From: an uncultured Burkholderiales bacterium
Lineage (GTDB): Bacteria > Pseudomonadota > Gammaproteobacteria > Burkholderiales > Burkholderiaceae_C
Length of the DNA stretch: 44,401 nt
Assembly: GCA_903910745.1 (NCBI GenBank)
Contig: CAIWAO010000076.1
Span: 1-44,401 of the forward strand
Direction of reading: 5' to 3'
A model generated the notes under the pieces. That model ran no database searches. It was given only the letters and a program-made list of their open reading frames with translations, and was not told the origin of the DNA. Each line of letters opens with the position of its first letter. Within the stretch, counting starts at the first letter, position 1. The translations under genes were made by a program, and so were the position numbers. Positions 38,547 through 44,401 of the stretch are shown one piece after another.

Positions 38547-39440
38547 TTAATTCGATGAATCAGTGTGAAGAATTTGATCAATGAGGTCCGATATCGTTGA
38601 ATGCAGAACCGCCTGCGAACGGTTTTTCATAACCACCACTGCATATTTCGCGCTCGCGTTCAAAGGCGGCGAAACTTTTAAAACCTCCAACTCTCTCCCC
38701 GCCGCTCTCGCGGCTAAAACAACTGTATCACTGGTTTTTGCAACATGAATTAGATCGTTTATCTCATCACTGATCATTCGAATCATTTCTTTTGGATGAG
38801 CCGTGTCGCCGTACCTGGAGATTAAAAGACGCGCAAGCTCATCGCTGAGGGGTGTTGATGCAATGGGGTATTGAATTAATTGCTCGTAACTGACTTTTCT
38901 TAGCTTCATGAGTGGGTGACTTTTCCTGCATAAAAATTCCCCAGCGAATTCATATGTATGTTCTATATGCAGTGCGGAATCAGGGGCCAAAGAGCGCAAA
39001 TCAACAACCAAAGCGTCAACCTCTCTTTCCTTTAACAAACCTACCAAAGTCTGCGTGTTAGCACGAAAAATCTCAACTCTCACCTTAGGAAATTGATTTG
39101 CAACTTTGGTCAGCAATGCAGCACTGAGTAATGCGCCCGGACCCGAACTCAGTCCTAATTTGTACACACCACTTGTGATGGGTTGCTTTGTCTTGCCCGA
39201 TCCTTTTAATTCATCAAGTGACTCCAAAATCTCCTTCGAGCGCTTAAGTGAACTCGTACCAAAAGAGGTGAGCTCAATTTTTCTACCAATCCTGTCAAAA
39301 AGTATTTTTCCCAACTCATCCTCAAGTGACTTTATGCTTCTGCTTAATGCGGGCTGAGTTATGAATAATGCCTTTGACGCCTTGGCAAAACTACCCAACT
39401 GAGCCAAAACGATGAAATGCCTTATTTGTAGAAAAGTCAT
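38547..39440 (-). CDS. LysR-family transcriptional regulator
   Basis: 297 aa from ATG 39440 (MTFLQIRHFIVLAQLGSF); a TTG two codons upstream also fits. N-terminal winged HTH at about 1-60 (FAKASKALFITQPALSRSIKSLEDELGKILFDR), then a ligand-binding domain (YKLGLSSGPGALLSAALL onward). It diverges from the Bug receptor gene, so the expected target is that receptor-amidohydrolase operon. The ligand is unknown; a substrate of the amidohydrolase, such as an N-acyl amino acid, would fit (inference). Confidence 0.93.
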   Translation of the reverse strand: MTFLQIRHFIVLAQLGSFAKASKALFITQPALSRSIKSLEDELGKILFDRIGRKIELTSFGTSSLKRSKEILESLDELKGSGKTKQPITSGVYKLGLSSGPGALLSAALLTKVANQFPKVRVEIFRANTQTLVGLLKEREVDALVVDLRSLAPDSALHIEHTYEFAGEFLCRKSHPLMKLRKVSYEQLIQYPIASTPLSDELARLLISRYGDTAHPKEMIRMISDEINDLIHVAKTSDTVVLAARAAGRELEVLKVSPPLNASAKYAVVVMKNRSQAVLHSTISDLIDQILHTDSSN

Positions 39441-39465
39441 AGCCAAATCAATCCATCACAAAAAA

Positions 39466-39485
39466 GTTATGTAAATATATATAAC
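39466..39485. promoter_or_regulatory. Candidate LysR binding site
   Basis: GTTAT, 10 bp, ATAAC: a 20-bp imperfect palindrome with a T-N11-A character, in the LysR-Bug divergent gap. It lies at about -62 to -43 relative to the predicted start of the Bug transcript, the normal position of a LysR recognition site, and just upstream of the LysR gene itself. Confidence 0.5.
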
Positions 39486-39492
39486 AATGCAT

Positions 39493-39521
39493 TAGACATT
39501 ATTAATTTTAAATCTTATGAT
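39493..39521 (+). promoter_or_regulatory. Promoter of the Bug receptor-amidohydrolase operon
   Basis: TAGACA (39493-39498), exactly 17 bp, TATGAT (39516-39521). Both hexamers match the sigma70 consensus at five of six positions. The predicted transcription start is near 39528, before the ATG at 39556. Confidence 0.65.
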
Positions 39522-39555
39522 GACAAGACTTTCCAGCATACTTAGGAGGTTTTTA

Positions 39556-40542
39556 ATGAAGTTTTTACTCAAATTAAGATATTGCTTGTTGTTTTCAATG
39601 CTCCTTGGAGTAAATTGTTTTGGTCAAAACTACCCAAGCAAGCCAGTAACTTTATTGGTGCCTTACCCGGCCGGTGGACTCTCAGACGTCATTGCTCGAA
39701 CACTGAACACGACCTTATCAAAGAATATGGGTCAAACGGTACTTGTTGATAATTTAGGCGGCGCTAGTGGCTCAATTGCAGCACAAAAGGTGCTTAACTC
39801 TCCAGCTGATGGACAAATTATTTTCCAAGGGTCTCCAAACGAATTGATCCTTGCACCTTTGGCAATTTCTGCAGTTAAGCTCAAGAGTGAGGACTTCAGG
39901 CTCGTACAAATGATAGCTACTGCACAAATTGCATTCCTTGCTCGCAAAGATCTACCCGTCAACAACGTCGATGAATTTTTAGAGTACGCGCGCAAGGAGG
40001 CAAAAGCGGGTAGACCCATTACCTATGCAAGTGTTGGTCCGGGTTCTTTTTATCACTTGTTGGGCGAGCATTTATCAAAAATAACAAATATTCCAATGAC
40101 TCACATTCCCTACAAGGGCGCTGCGCCAGCAAACCAAGATCTGTTAGGCGGACAAGTTGATATATTTCTAGCCCCTTTTGGTAAAGCTTACGAGGAGCTT
40201 CAAAGACAAGGTAAATTAAAAGTACTTGCCATGCTCAACAGTGATCGCATTGAATCCCTAAAGGAGTATCCAGCTATTGGCGAGAGCAAATCTTTAAAGA
40301 ACTTCACTTTCAATATTTGGACAGGTTATTTTGTAAGAAAAGAAACTCCTGAGCCCATTGTTGAAACGATACACAAAGCAGTGACAGAATCTTTATCAGA
40401 CGCATCTGTTAAGGCAGGACTTGAGGCCAACAGCCAGTTGGTTTCAAAACCTATGACTCTGCAAGCTGCAAGTAAAGCTTATGCAGACGGTATTGCCCAG
40501 TTTAGAGCAATTGCCAAATCAATCGACCTACAGCCTCAATGA
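39556..40542 (+). CDS. Bug-family tripartite tricarboxylate transporter substrate-binding protein
   Basis: Periplasmic receptor of the Bug (TctC) family, 328 aa. Start ATG 39556 is fixed by AGGAGG five bases upstream; an earlier ATG at 39517 lies inside the predicted -10. Signal peptide MKFLLKLRYCLLFSMLLG with cleavage near NCFGQ. The mature start is the family hallmark YPSKPVTLLVPYPAGGLSDVIAR. ITYASVGPGSFYHLLGEHL and HIPYKGAAPANQDLLGGQVD are also typical. No tctA/tctB membrane genes are nearby, so it is an orphan receptor, as is common in Burkholderiales. The next gene begins 1 bp after its stop. Confidence 0.93.
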   Translation: MKFLLKLRYCLLFSMLLGVNCFGQNYPSKPVTLLVPYPAGGLSDVIARTLNTTLSKNMGQTVLVDNLGGASGSIAAQKVLNSPADGQIIFQGSPNELILAPLAISAVKLKSEDFRLVQMIATAQIAFLARKDLPVNNVDEFLEYARKEAKAGRPITYASVGPGSFYHLLGEHLSKITNIPMTHIPYKGAAPANQDLLGGQVDIFLAPFGKAYEELQRQGKLKVLAMLNSDRIESLKEYPAIGESKSLKNFTFNIWTGYFVRKETPEPIVETIHKAVTESLSDASVKAGLEANSQLVSKPMTLQAASKAYADGIAQFRAIAKSIDLQPQ

Positions 40543-40543
40543 A

Positions 40544-41743
40544 ATGAGTTACATGGGCGACGCTATGGTTGAGCGATTGGATGAATTCATTCAACTCAGA
40601 CATGACATACACAAATTCCCTGAGCTTGCATTTGATGAACACCGAACCTCTGAACTGGTTGCTGGTAAGCTCTTAAACTGGGGCTACAAAGTCCACCGCG
40701 GACTGGGGAGGACAGGTGTAGTAGCTACTCTCAAACGTGGCAACTCGACCAAGACTGTTGGTATTCGAGCAGACATGGACGCTTTACCAATTCAAGAGGA
40801 GACGAAGCTTAATTGGCAAAGCGAAAGACCTGGTGTGATGCACGGTTGTGGTCATGATGGACATACAGCAACATTACTGGCTGCGGCAAAAATAATTGCA
40901 GAAACAGTTGAGTTTGACGGGACTTTGAATTTGATATTTCAGCCCGCAGAGGAAGGCGGTGGAGGTGCATTAAAGATGATGGAGGATGGTCTATTTGACC
41001 TATTTCCATGTGACAGTATATTTGCTATGCACAACATGCCTGGTGTCCCGGTTGGACATTTTGTTTTCCGCCACGGTTCAATGATGGCGTCAAGTGATTA
41101 TGCAACCATTAAATTACTAGGCAAAGGGGGGCACGGCGCAATGCCCCACCTTGCTCAAGACCCAGTCGTCGCTGCGGCGTCAATCATTATGGCATTGCAA
41201 ACTGTTGTGGCAAGAAATGTAGATCCTCAGCAAACTGCAGTGGTTACAGTCGGTGCGGTGCATTCGGGGCAGGCTAACAATGTAATCCCTGCCTCTGCGA
41301 CATTGGAGTTAAGCATAAGAGCCTTAGATCCCAAGGTCCGTCAATTACTTGAAGTACGAATAAAATCTTTGATCACTGCTCAAGCGCAGAGTTACGGTCT
41401 CAGTGTAGAAATAGATTGGAGAGCGGGCTATACAGTGCTTGTGAATAACGCCTTGGAAACAGACTTAGCCACAGGCGTTGCACTAAGCCTATACGGCAAC
41501 GAGCGGGTGCATTTGCAGGGTCCTGCGCTCACTGCGAGCGAAGATTTCTCCTTCATGTTAGAGAAAATTCCTGGTTGCTATTTTTTAATTGGCAATACAG
41601 ACGTAGATTCAAACGGAGTCGTTTGTACTGATTCAACCAGTTCTTGCATGGTTCACAACCCAGGATATGACTTTAATGATAAGATCATCTCCATTGGGTC
41701 CCAATATTGGGCACAACTGGTAGGAGAATATTTAAAAAAATAA
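40544..41743 (+). CDS. M20 amidohydrolase, hippurate hydrolase-like
   Basis: Zinc metallohydrolase of the M20D group that cleaves N-acyl amino acids such as hippurate or N-acetyl amino acids. 399 aa. Start ATG 40544 directly follows the receptor stop (TGAAATG), pointing to coupling; ATGs at 40553 and 40565 are alternatives. Metal motifs: RADMDALPI; MHGCGHDGHTA at 99-109 with C102 and H104; FQPAEEGGGG with the catalytic glutamate at 136-137; GGHGAMPH; SGQANNVIP; a C-terminal FMLEKIPGCYFLIGN. No signal peptide, so cytoplasmic. Context (benzoate pathway on one side, glycine riboswitch on the other) favours a benzoyl-glycine substrate, but the family is broad. Confidence 0.88.
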   Translation: MSYMGDAMVERLDEFIQLRHDIHKFPELAFDEHRTSELVAGKLLNWGYKVHRGLGRTGVVATLKRGNSTKTVGIRADMDALPIQEETKLNWQSERPGVMHGCGHDGHTATLLAAAKIIAETVEFDGTLNLIFQPAEEGGGGALKMMEDGLFDLFPCDSIFAMHNMPGVPVGHFVFRHGSMMASSDYATIKLLGKGGHGAMPHLAQDPVVAAASIIMALQTVVARNVDPQQTAVVTVGAVHSGQANNVIPASATLELSIRALDPKVRQLLEVRIKSLITAQAQSYGLSVEIDWRAGYTVLVNNALETDLATGVALSLYGNERVHLQGPALTASEDFSFMLEKIPGCYFLIGNTDVDSNGVVCTDSTSSCMVHNPGYDFNDKIISIGSQYWAQLVGEYLKK

Positions 41744-41760
41744 GCCACAATTATTCATTT

Positions 41761-41838
41761 GATATCGGGAGAGACTATCCCCGTGTAGCGCCGAAGGAGC
41801 AACCGCCCCGGAAACTCTCAGGCTAAAGGACCGATATC
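41761..41838 (+). promoter_or_regulatory. Glycine riboswitch, aptamer 1
   Basis: The P1 helix is perfect: GATATCGG (41761-41768) pairs with CCGATATC (41831-41838). Inside are the conserved glycine-aptamer elements GGGAGAG, GCCGAAGGAGCAA (41790-41802) and AACTCTCAGG (41813-41822). It begins 17 bp after the amidohydrolase stop and is followed at once by a second aptamer, the tandem form. Confidence 0.93.
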
Positions 41839-41846
41839 AAAAATCA

Positions 41847-41939
41847 TTCTGAAGAGTAGTTGATGAAATCGTCCATCAACTCACCGCAGGAGCAATCAAC
41901 AAAACATTTTGTTGAGAATCTCTCAGGTCCAAAACAGAA
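41847..41939 (+). promoter_or_regulatory. Glycine riboswitch, aptamer 2 and expression platform
   Basis: P1 is TTCTG (41847-41851) with CAGAA (41935-41939). Conserved elements are GAAGAGT, CACCGCAGGAGCAA (41883 onward) and ATCTCTCAGG (41918-41927). The leader after it holds a GCGC..AGCA / TGCT..GCGC hairpin (about 41945-41970) and a CAAAAC / GTTTTG hairpin (41970-41990) just before the oxidoreductase start. No T-rich terminator follows, so control may be on translation. Glycine riboswitches are usually ON switches for glycine breakdown genes. Confidence 0.9.
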
Positions 41940-42002
41940 GGGGCGCGCAAGCACCATTTCGTTGCTGCGCAAAACCCTTTTGACGTTTTGAAAGATCTGA
42001 GC

Positions 42003-43229
42003 ATGAAATCAATTGCAATCATTGGTGGCGGAATCACCGGAGTTACGACTGCTTACGCCTTAGCCAAACGCGGCTTTGAGGTCACATTGTTTGAGCGTCA
42101 TCGCTACAGTGCGATGGAAACTTCCTTTGCCAATGGCGGCCAACTCTCGGCCTCTAACGCTGAGGTTTGGAATCACTGGTCCAACATTGTGAAGGGCATC
42201 AAATGGATGCTCAAAGGCGACGCCCCTTTACTCATAAACCCCAAACCGAGTTGGCACAAATTGTCTTGGTTTGCAGAGTTCATAGCGGCCATGCCAGATT
42301 ACGAGACCAATACCGTAGATACGACCAAACTTGCTATTGCATCGCGTAACTATTTGTTTGATTGGGCAACTCAAGAGAACATTGACTTTGATTTAAAGAA
42401 AGAGGGAATCTTACATATTTACCGCGACAAGGCTGGATTCGATCATGCAGCAAAGGTGTCCAAACTTCTTGCCCAAGGGGGCTTATCTAGACAGGCAGTT
42501 ACGCCAAAAGAGATGCTTGCCATTGAACCTACTTTGGCAGGCTCTTATTACGGAGGTTTTTTTACAGAGAGCGATTCAACTGGAGACATCCATAAATTCA
42601 CGACAGGCTTAGCCCTAGCTGCACAGCGACTAGGGGTTAAGATTTTGTACGATCAAAACGTTAAGTCCCTAAGAAACATCAACGGCGTTTTTAGCGCCCA
42701 TGTGTATTCTCAAAATGCGACCCCTACTCAGCATAACTTTGATGGTGTTGTCATTTGTGCAGGTGTTGAGAGCAGAGGCTTTGCACAGCAACTCGGTGAC
42801 AGAGTCAATATCTATCCAGTAAAAGGATATTCGATCACGGTTAATTTAAAGGACACACAAAGCCAAGAAGGTGCCCCAAATGTGAGTCTGTTGGATGATG
42901 AAACAAAACTAGTGACGAGTCGTTTGGGGCTTGATCGCTTTAGAGTTGCGGGGACTGCAGAGTTCAATGGCTATAACCGAGACATCCGAGCAGACCGGAT
43001 CAATCCATTGATTAGTTGGGTAAAGGAGTGTTTTCCCAGGATAAATACCAGCTCAGTCGTTCCTTGGGCAGGACTGCGACCCATGTTGCCAAACATGATG
43101 CCTCGAGTTGGGCAAGGCGTGGCAAACAACGTCTTTTACAACACGGGACACGGACACTTGGGCTGGACCTTATCGGCGGTCACAGCCAATATGATTGCTG
43201 AAAAAATTCAGCAATCAATGAAACCTTGA
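42003..43229 (+). CDS. FAD-dependent D-amino acid dehydrogenase / glycine oxidase-like (DadA family)
   Basis: Flavoprotein that oxidatively deaminates a small amino acid. 408 aa from ATG 42003; an in-frame TTG at 41988 falls inside the leader hairpin and is disfavoured. FAD site IAIIGGGITGVTTAYALAKRG at the N-terminus and ETSFANGGQLSASNAEVW, typical of DadA; the C-terminal NTGHGHLGWTLSA FAD contact is present. DadA proper acts on D-alanine. Being directly under a glycine riboswitch suggests glycine, giving glyoxylate and ammonia, as the physiological substrate here (inference). Confidence 0.88.
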   Translation: MKSIAIIGGGITGVTTAYALAKRGFEVTLFERHRYSAMETSFANGGQLSASNAEVWNHWSNIVKGIKWMLKGDAPLLINPKPSWHKLSWFAEFIAAMPDYETNTVDTTKLAIASRNYLFDWATQENIDFDLKKEGILHIYRDKAGFDHAAKVSKLLAQGGLSRQAVTPKEMLAIEPTLAGSYYGGFFTESDSTGDIHKFTTGLALAAQRLGVKILYDQNVKSLRNINGVFSAHVYSQNATPTQHNFDGVVICAGVESRGFAQQLGDRVNIYPVKGYSITVNLKDTQSQEGAPNVSLLDDETKLVTSRLGLDRFRVAGTAEFNGYNRDIRADRINPLISWVKECFPRINTSSVVPWAGLRPMLPNMMPRVGQGVANNVFYNTGHGHLGWTLSAVTANMIAEKIQQSMKP

Positions 43230-43243
43230 ATTTTTAATGTTCA

Positions 43244-43277
43244 AGCTAGAGTAGCAAAATTAAACTGCTCTATAGCT
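43244..43277. terminator. Possible bidirectional hairpin between the DadA-family gene and dksA
   Basis: AGCTAGAGTAGC (43244-43255) and CTGCTCTATAGCT (43265-43277) can form an interrupted stem with a 5-bp outer helix. It lies in the 62-bp gap between the two converging genes. No T-run on either side, so an intrinsic terminator is only possible. Confidence 0.25.
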
Positions 43278-43291
43278 TCAGCAGCAACCCT

Positions 43292-44401
43292 TTAGTCGCC
43301 AAACATCTTTTGTTTGAGTTCGCGGCGTTGTTGCGCTTCTAAGGACAAGGTAGCTGTGGGCCTAGCAAGTAAACGCCCCACACCGATTGATTCACCTGTT
43401 TCATCACAGTAACCATAATCACCTGCATCAATCCGGGTGATGGATTGCTCAATCTTCTTGAGCAACTTTCTCTCACGGTCTCTGGTTCTGAGCTCTAAAG
43501 CGTGCTCTTCCTCAATGGTTGCTCGGTCTGCTGGATCAGGTACCACGATAGTGTCTTCTCTGAGGTGCTCGGTCGTGCCTTCAGCATTAGCCAAAATATC
43601 GTTTTTAAGTTGCACGAGTTTGATCCTGAAAAAGGCCAACTGAGTATCATTCATGTACTCCGAATCAGGCATAGAGAGCACTTCTTCATCGCTCAAATCT
43701 TGTAAAGGCTTTGACTTCCAATTGTTAGCCAGTTTAGCGTCCTTTTTGTGAACGACCGGCACAACGTTTGGTAACTGTGGTGTGGACATAGGGGTATAAC
43801 TTGCCTTTGCGGTTGTGGATGCCACCATTTGTCCAGGGGGGGGTGGCATGAGAGATATCGCTTTAGCAGCGCGAGGGGATTTTTTCTGAGTATCTTCAAG
43901 AGCCTTAGCGGCAAGCTTGGCAGCTTTTGCTAAAGCTTTTGCTTCTTCTTTGGCAATTTTGGCCAAAGCTTTGTCGATTTTGGGCTTCACCTCTTTAACA
44001 GGCTTAGCAGGTTTGATAGGTTTTACCGCTTTAACAGCTTTAACTACCTTTGGCGTTTTGGCTGGGGCGGAAGACTTTTTGGGAATCGGTTTAGATTTAG
44101 GAGATACAGCTTTCTTAGCGACGACTTTGGATGTTGGTTTTTGAGATGCTTTATGAGTTGCTTTAGTAGCAGTTTTAGCAACTGGTTTAGATGCTGGTTT
44201 TACTGCCTTTTTGGTTGACTTAGCTAATGGCTTAACTACTGCTTTTTTGGCAACTACTTTTTTAGCAACTACTTTTTTAGCAACTGACTTCTTTGCTACA
44301 ACTTTTTTAGCAACTACTTTTTTAGCAACTGACTTCTTTGCTACAACTTTTTTAGCAACTACTTTTTTAGCAACTGACTTCTTTGCTACAACTTTTTTAG
44401 C
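43292..44401 (-). CDS. dksA: RNA polymerase-binding protein DksA with histone H1-like N-terminal extension (5' end outside window)
   Basis: Stringent-response cofactor that enters the RNA polymerase secondary channel with ppGpp. The C-terminal 145 residues are DksA: SMPDSEYMNDTQLAFFRIKL, the coiled-coil tip DPADRA with both key aspartates, ITRIDAGDYGYCDETGES and RLLARPTATLS. Only one of the four zinc-finger cysteines remains (YGYCDET), a form known in betaproteobacteria. The frame stays open from GTG 43990 to the window edge with no stop, adding at least 137 residues. These consist of Ala-Lys-Val-Pro repeats (AKKVVAKKSVAKK-like, then KPAKPV-like). A start at 43990 is possible but would ignore this continuous lysine-rich frame. 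The real start is beyond the window. Confidence 0.88.
   Translation of the reverse strand, partial: AKKVVAKKSVAKKVVAKKVVAKKSVAKKVVAKKVVAKKSVAKKVVAKKVVAKKAVVKPLAKSTKKAVKPASKPVAKTATKATHKASQKPTSKVVAKKAVSPKSKPIPKKSSAPAKTPKVVKAVKAVKPIKPAKPVKEVKPKIDKALAKIAKEEAKALAKAAKLAAKALEDTQKKSPRAAKAISLMPPPPGQMVASTTAKASYTPMSTPQLPNVVPVVHKKDAKLANNWKSKPLQDLSDEEVLSMPDSEYMNDTQLAFFRIKLVQLKNDILANAEGTTEHLREDTIVVPDPADRATIEEEHALELRTRDRERKLLKKIEQSITRIDAGDYGYCDETGESIGVGRLLARPTATLSLEAQQRRELKQKMFGD
44241..44401 (-). repeat. 15/45-bp tandem repeat coding for AKKVV/AKKSV pentads
   Basis: A 45-bp unit built from three 15-bp subunits repeats at exact spacing: the marker GACTTCTTTG (+ strand) recurs at 44286, 44331 and 44376. Each 15 bp encodes a five-residue pentad with two lysines, of the form KKAVV or KKAVS. 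It is part of the DksA extension and runs off the right end, so the total copy number is unknown. Confidence 0.92.

Noticed and set aside
43330-43440. Loss of three zinc-finger cysteines in DksA as a frameshift or pseudogene sign
   Set aside because: The frame is intact and flanking DksA residues are conserved; cysteine-poor DksA is normal in betaproteobacteria.
43917-44144. ORF on the + strand opposite the DksA extension (hydrophobic, Ala/Leu/Thr-rich)
   Set aside because: It is the complement of the Ala/Lys/Pro-rich DksA frame; the composition is a by-product and there is no ribosome-binding site or known family.
44241-44401. Regular short repeats at the right edge, resembling a CRISPR-like array
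   Set aside because: Repeats are directly contiguous with 15/45-bp periodicity, have no unique spacers and stay in frame as lysine-rich pentads upstream of DksA.

Overview
The window reads as a chromosome segment of a low-GC betaproteobacterium, most likely order Burkholderiales (Comamonadaceae or a relative). The evidence is a complete proteobacterial division and cell-wall (dcw) cluster, MurE with the meso-DAP motif DNPR, a cysteine-poor DksA with a lysine-rich N-terminal extension, a Bug-family solute receptor, and an aerobic benzoyl-CoA (box) pathway. No rRNA, tRNA, insertion sequence, phage gene or CRISPR array was seen.

Region 1 (1-1306): the 3' part of mtgA (its 5' end lies outside the window) and ruvC, both on the + strand, converging on lpxC. 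Region 2 (1307-20560): the dcw cluster on the - strand, transcribed mraZ-rsmH-ftsL-ftsI-murE-murF-mraY-murD-ftsW-murG-murC-ddl-ftsQ-ftsA-ftsZ-lpxC. It is very compact: nine junctions are 4-bp NTGA stop/start overlaps using ATG, GTG or TTG starts. Upstream of mraZ are a plausible sigma70 promoter and four 10-bp-phased GTG repeats that look like MraZ boxes. Oddities are a basic tail on MurC, an acidic insert in MurD, an MPTS repeat in the FtsZ linker and a structured ftsA-ftsZ gap.

Region 3 (20561-23943): a 460-bp AT-rich gap, then a two-subunit molybdenum hydroxylase (Tat-exported large subunit plus 2Fe-2S subunit) on the - strand, downstream of boxA. Region 4 (23944-38512): a benzoate island. 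boxR-boxC-boxB-boxA run on the - strand. Divergently, boxD, benzoate-CoA ligase, an alpha/beta hydrolase and a five-gene branched-chain-amino-acid-type ABC importer run on the + strand. Together they can import benzoate, activate it to benzoyl-CoA, epoxidise it, open the ring and oxidise the semialdehyde. BoxR is the expected benzoyl-CoA-responsive repressor, and the boxC and boxR promoters share a candidate operator layout.

Region 5 (38547-43229): a LysR regulator diverging from a Bug-family receptor gene and an M20 amidohydrolase, followed directly by a tandem glycine riboswitch and a DadA-type FAD amino-acid oxidoreductase. My main hypothesis is that this is a hippurate (N-benzoylglycine) or similar benzoyl-amino-acid module: the hydrolase would release benzoate for the box pathway and glycine for the riboswitch-controlled oxidoreductase. 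Region 6 (43292-44401): dksA on the - strand, whose histone-H1-like lysine-rich N-terminal region runs off the right edge through a 15/45-bp tandem repeat.

All calls were made by reading; no database search was run.
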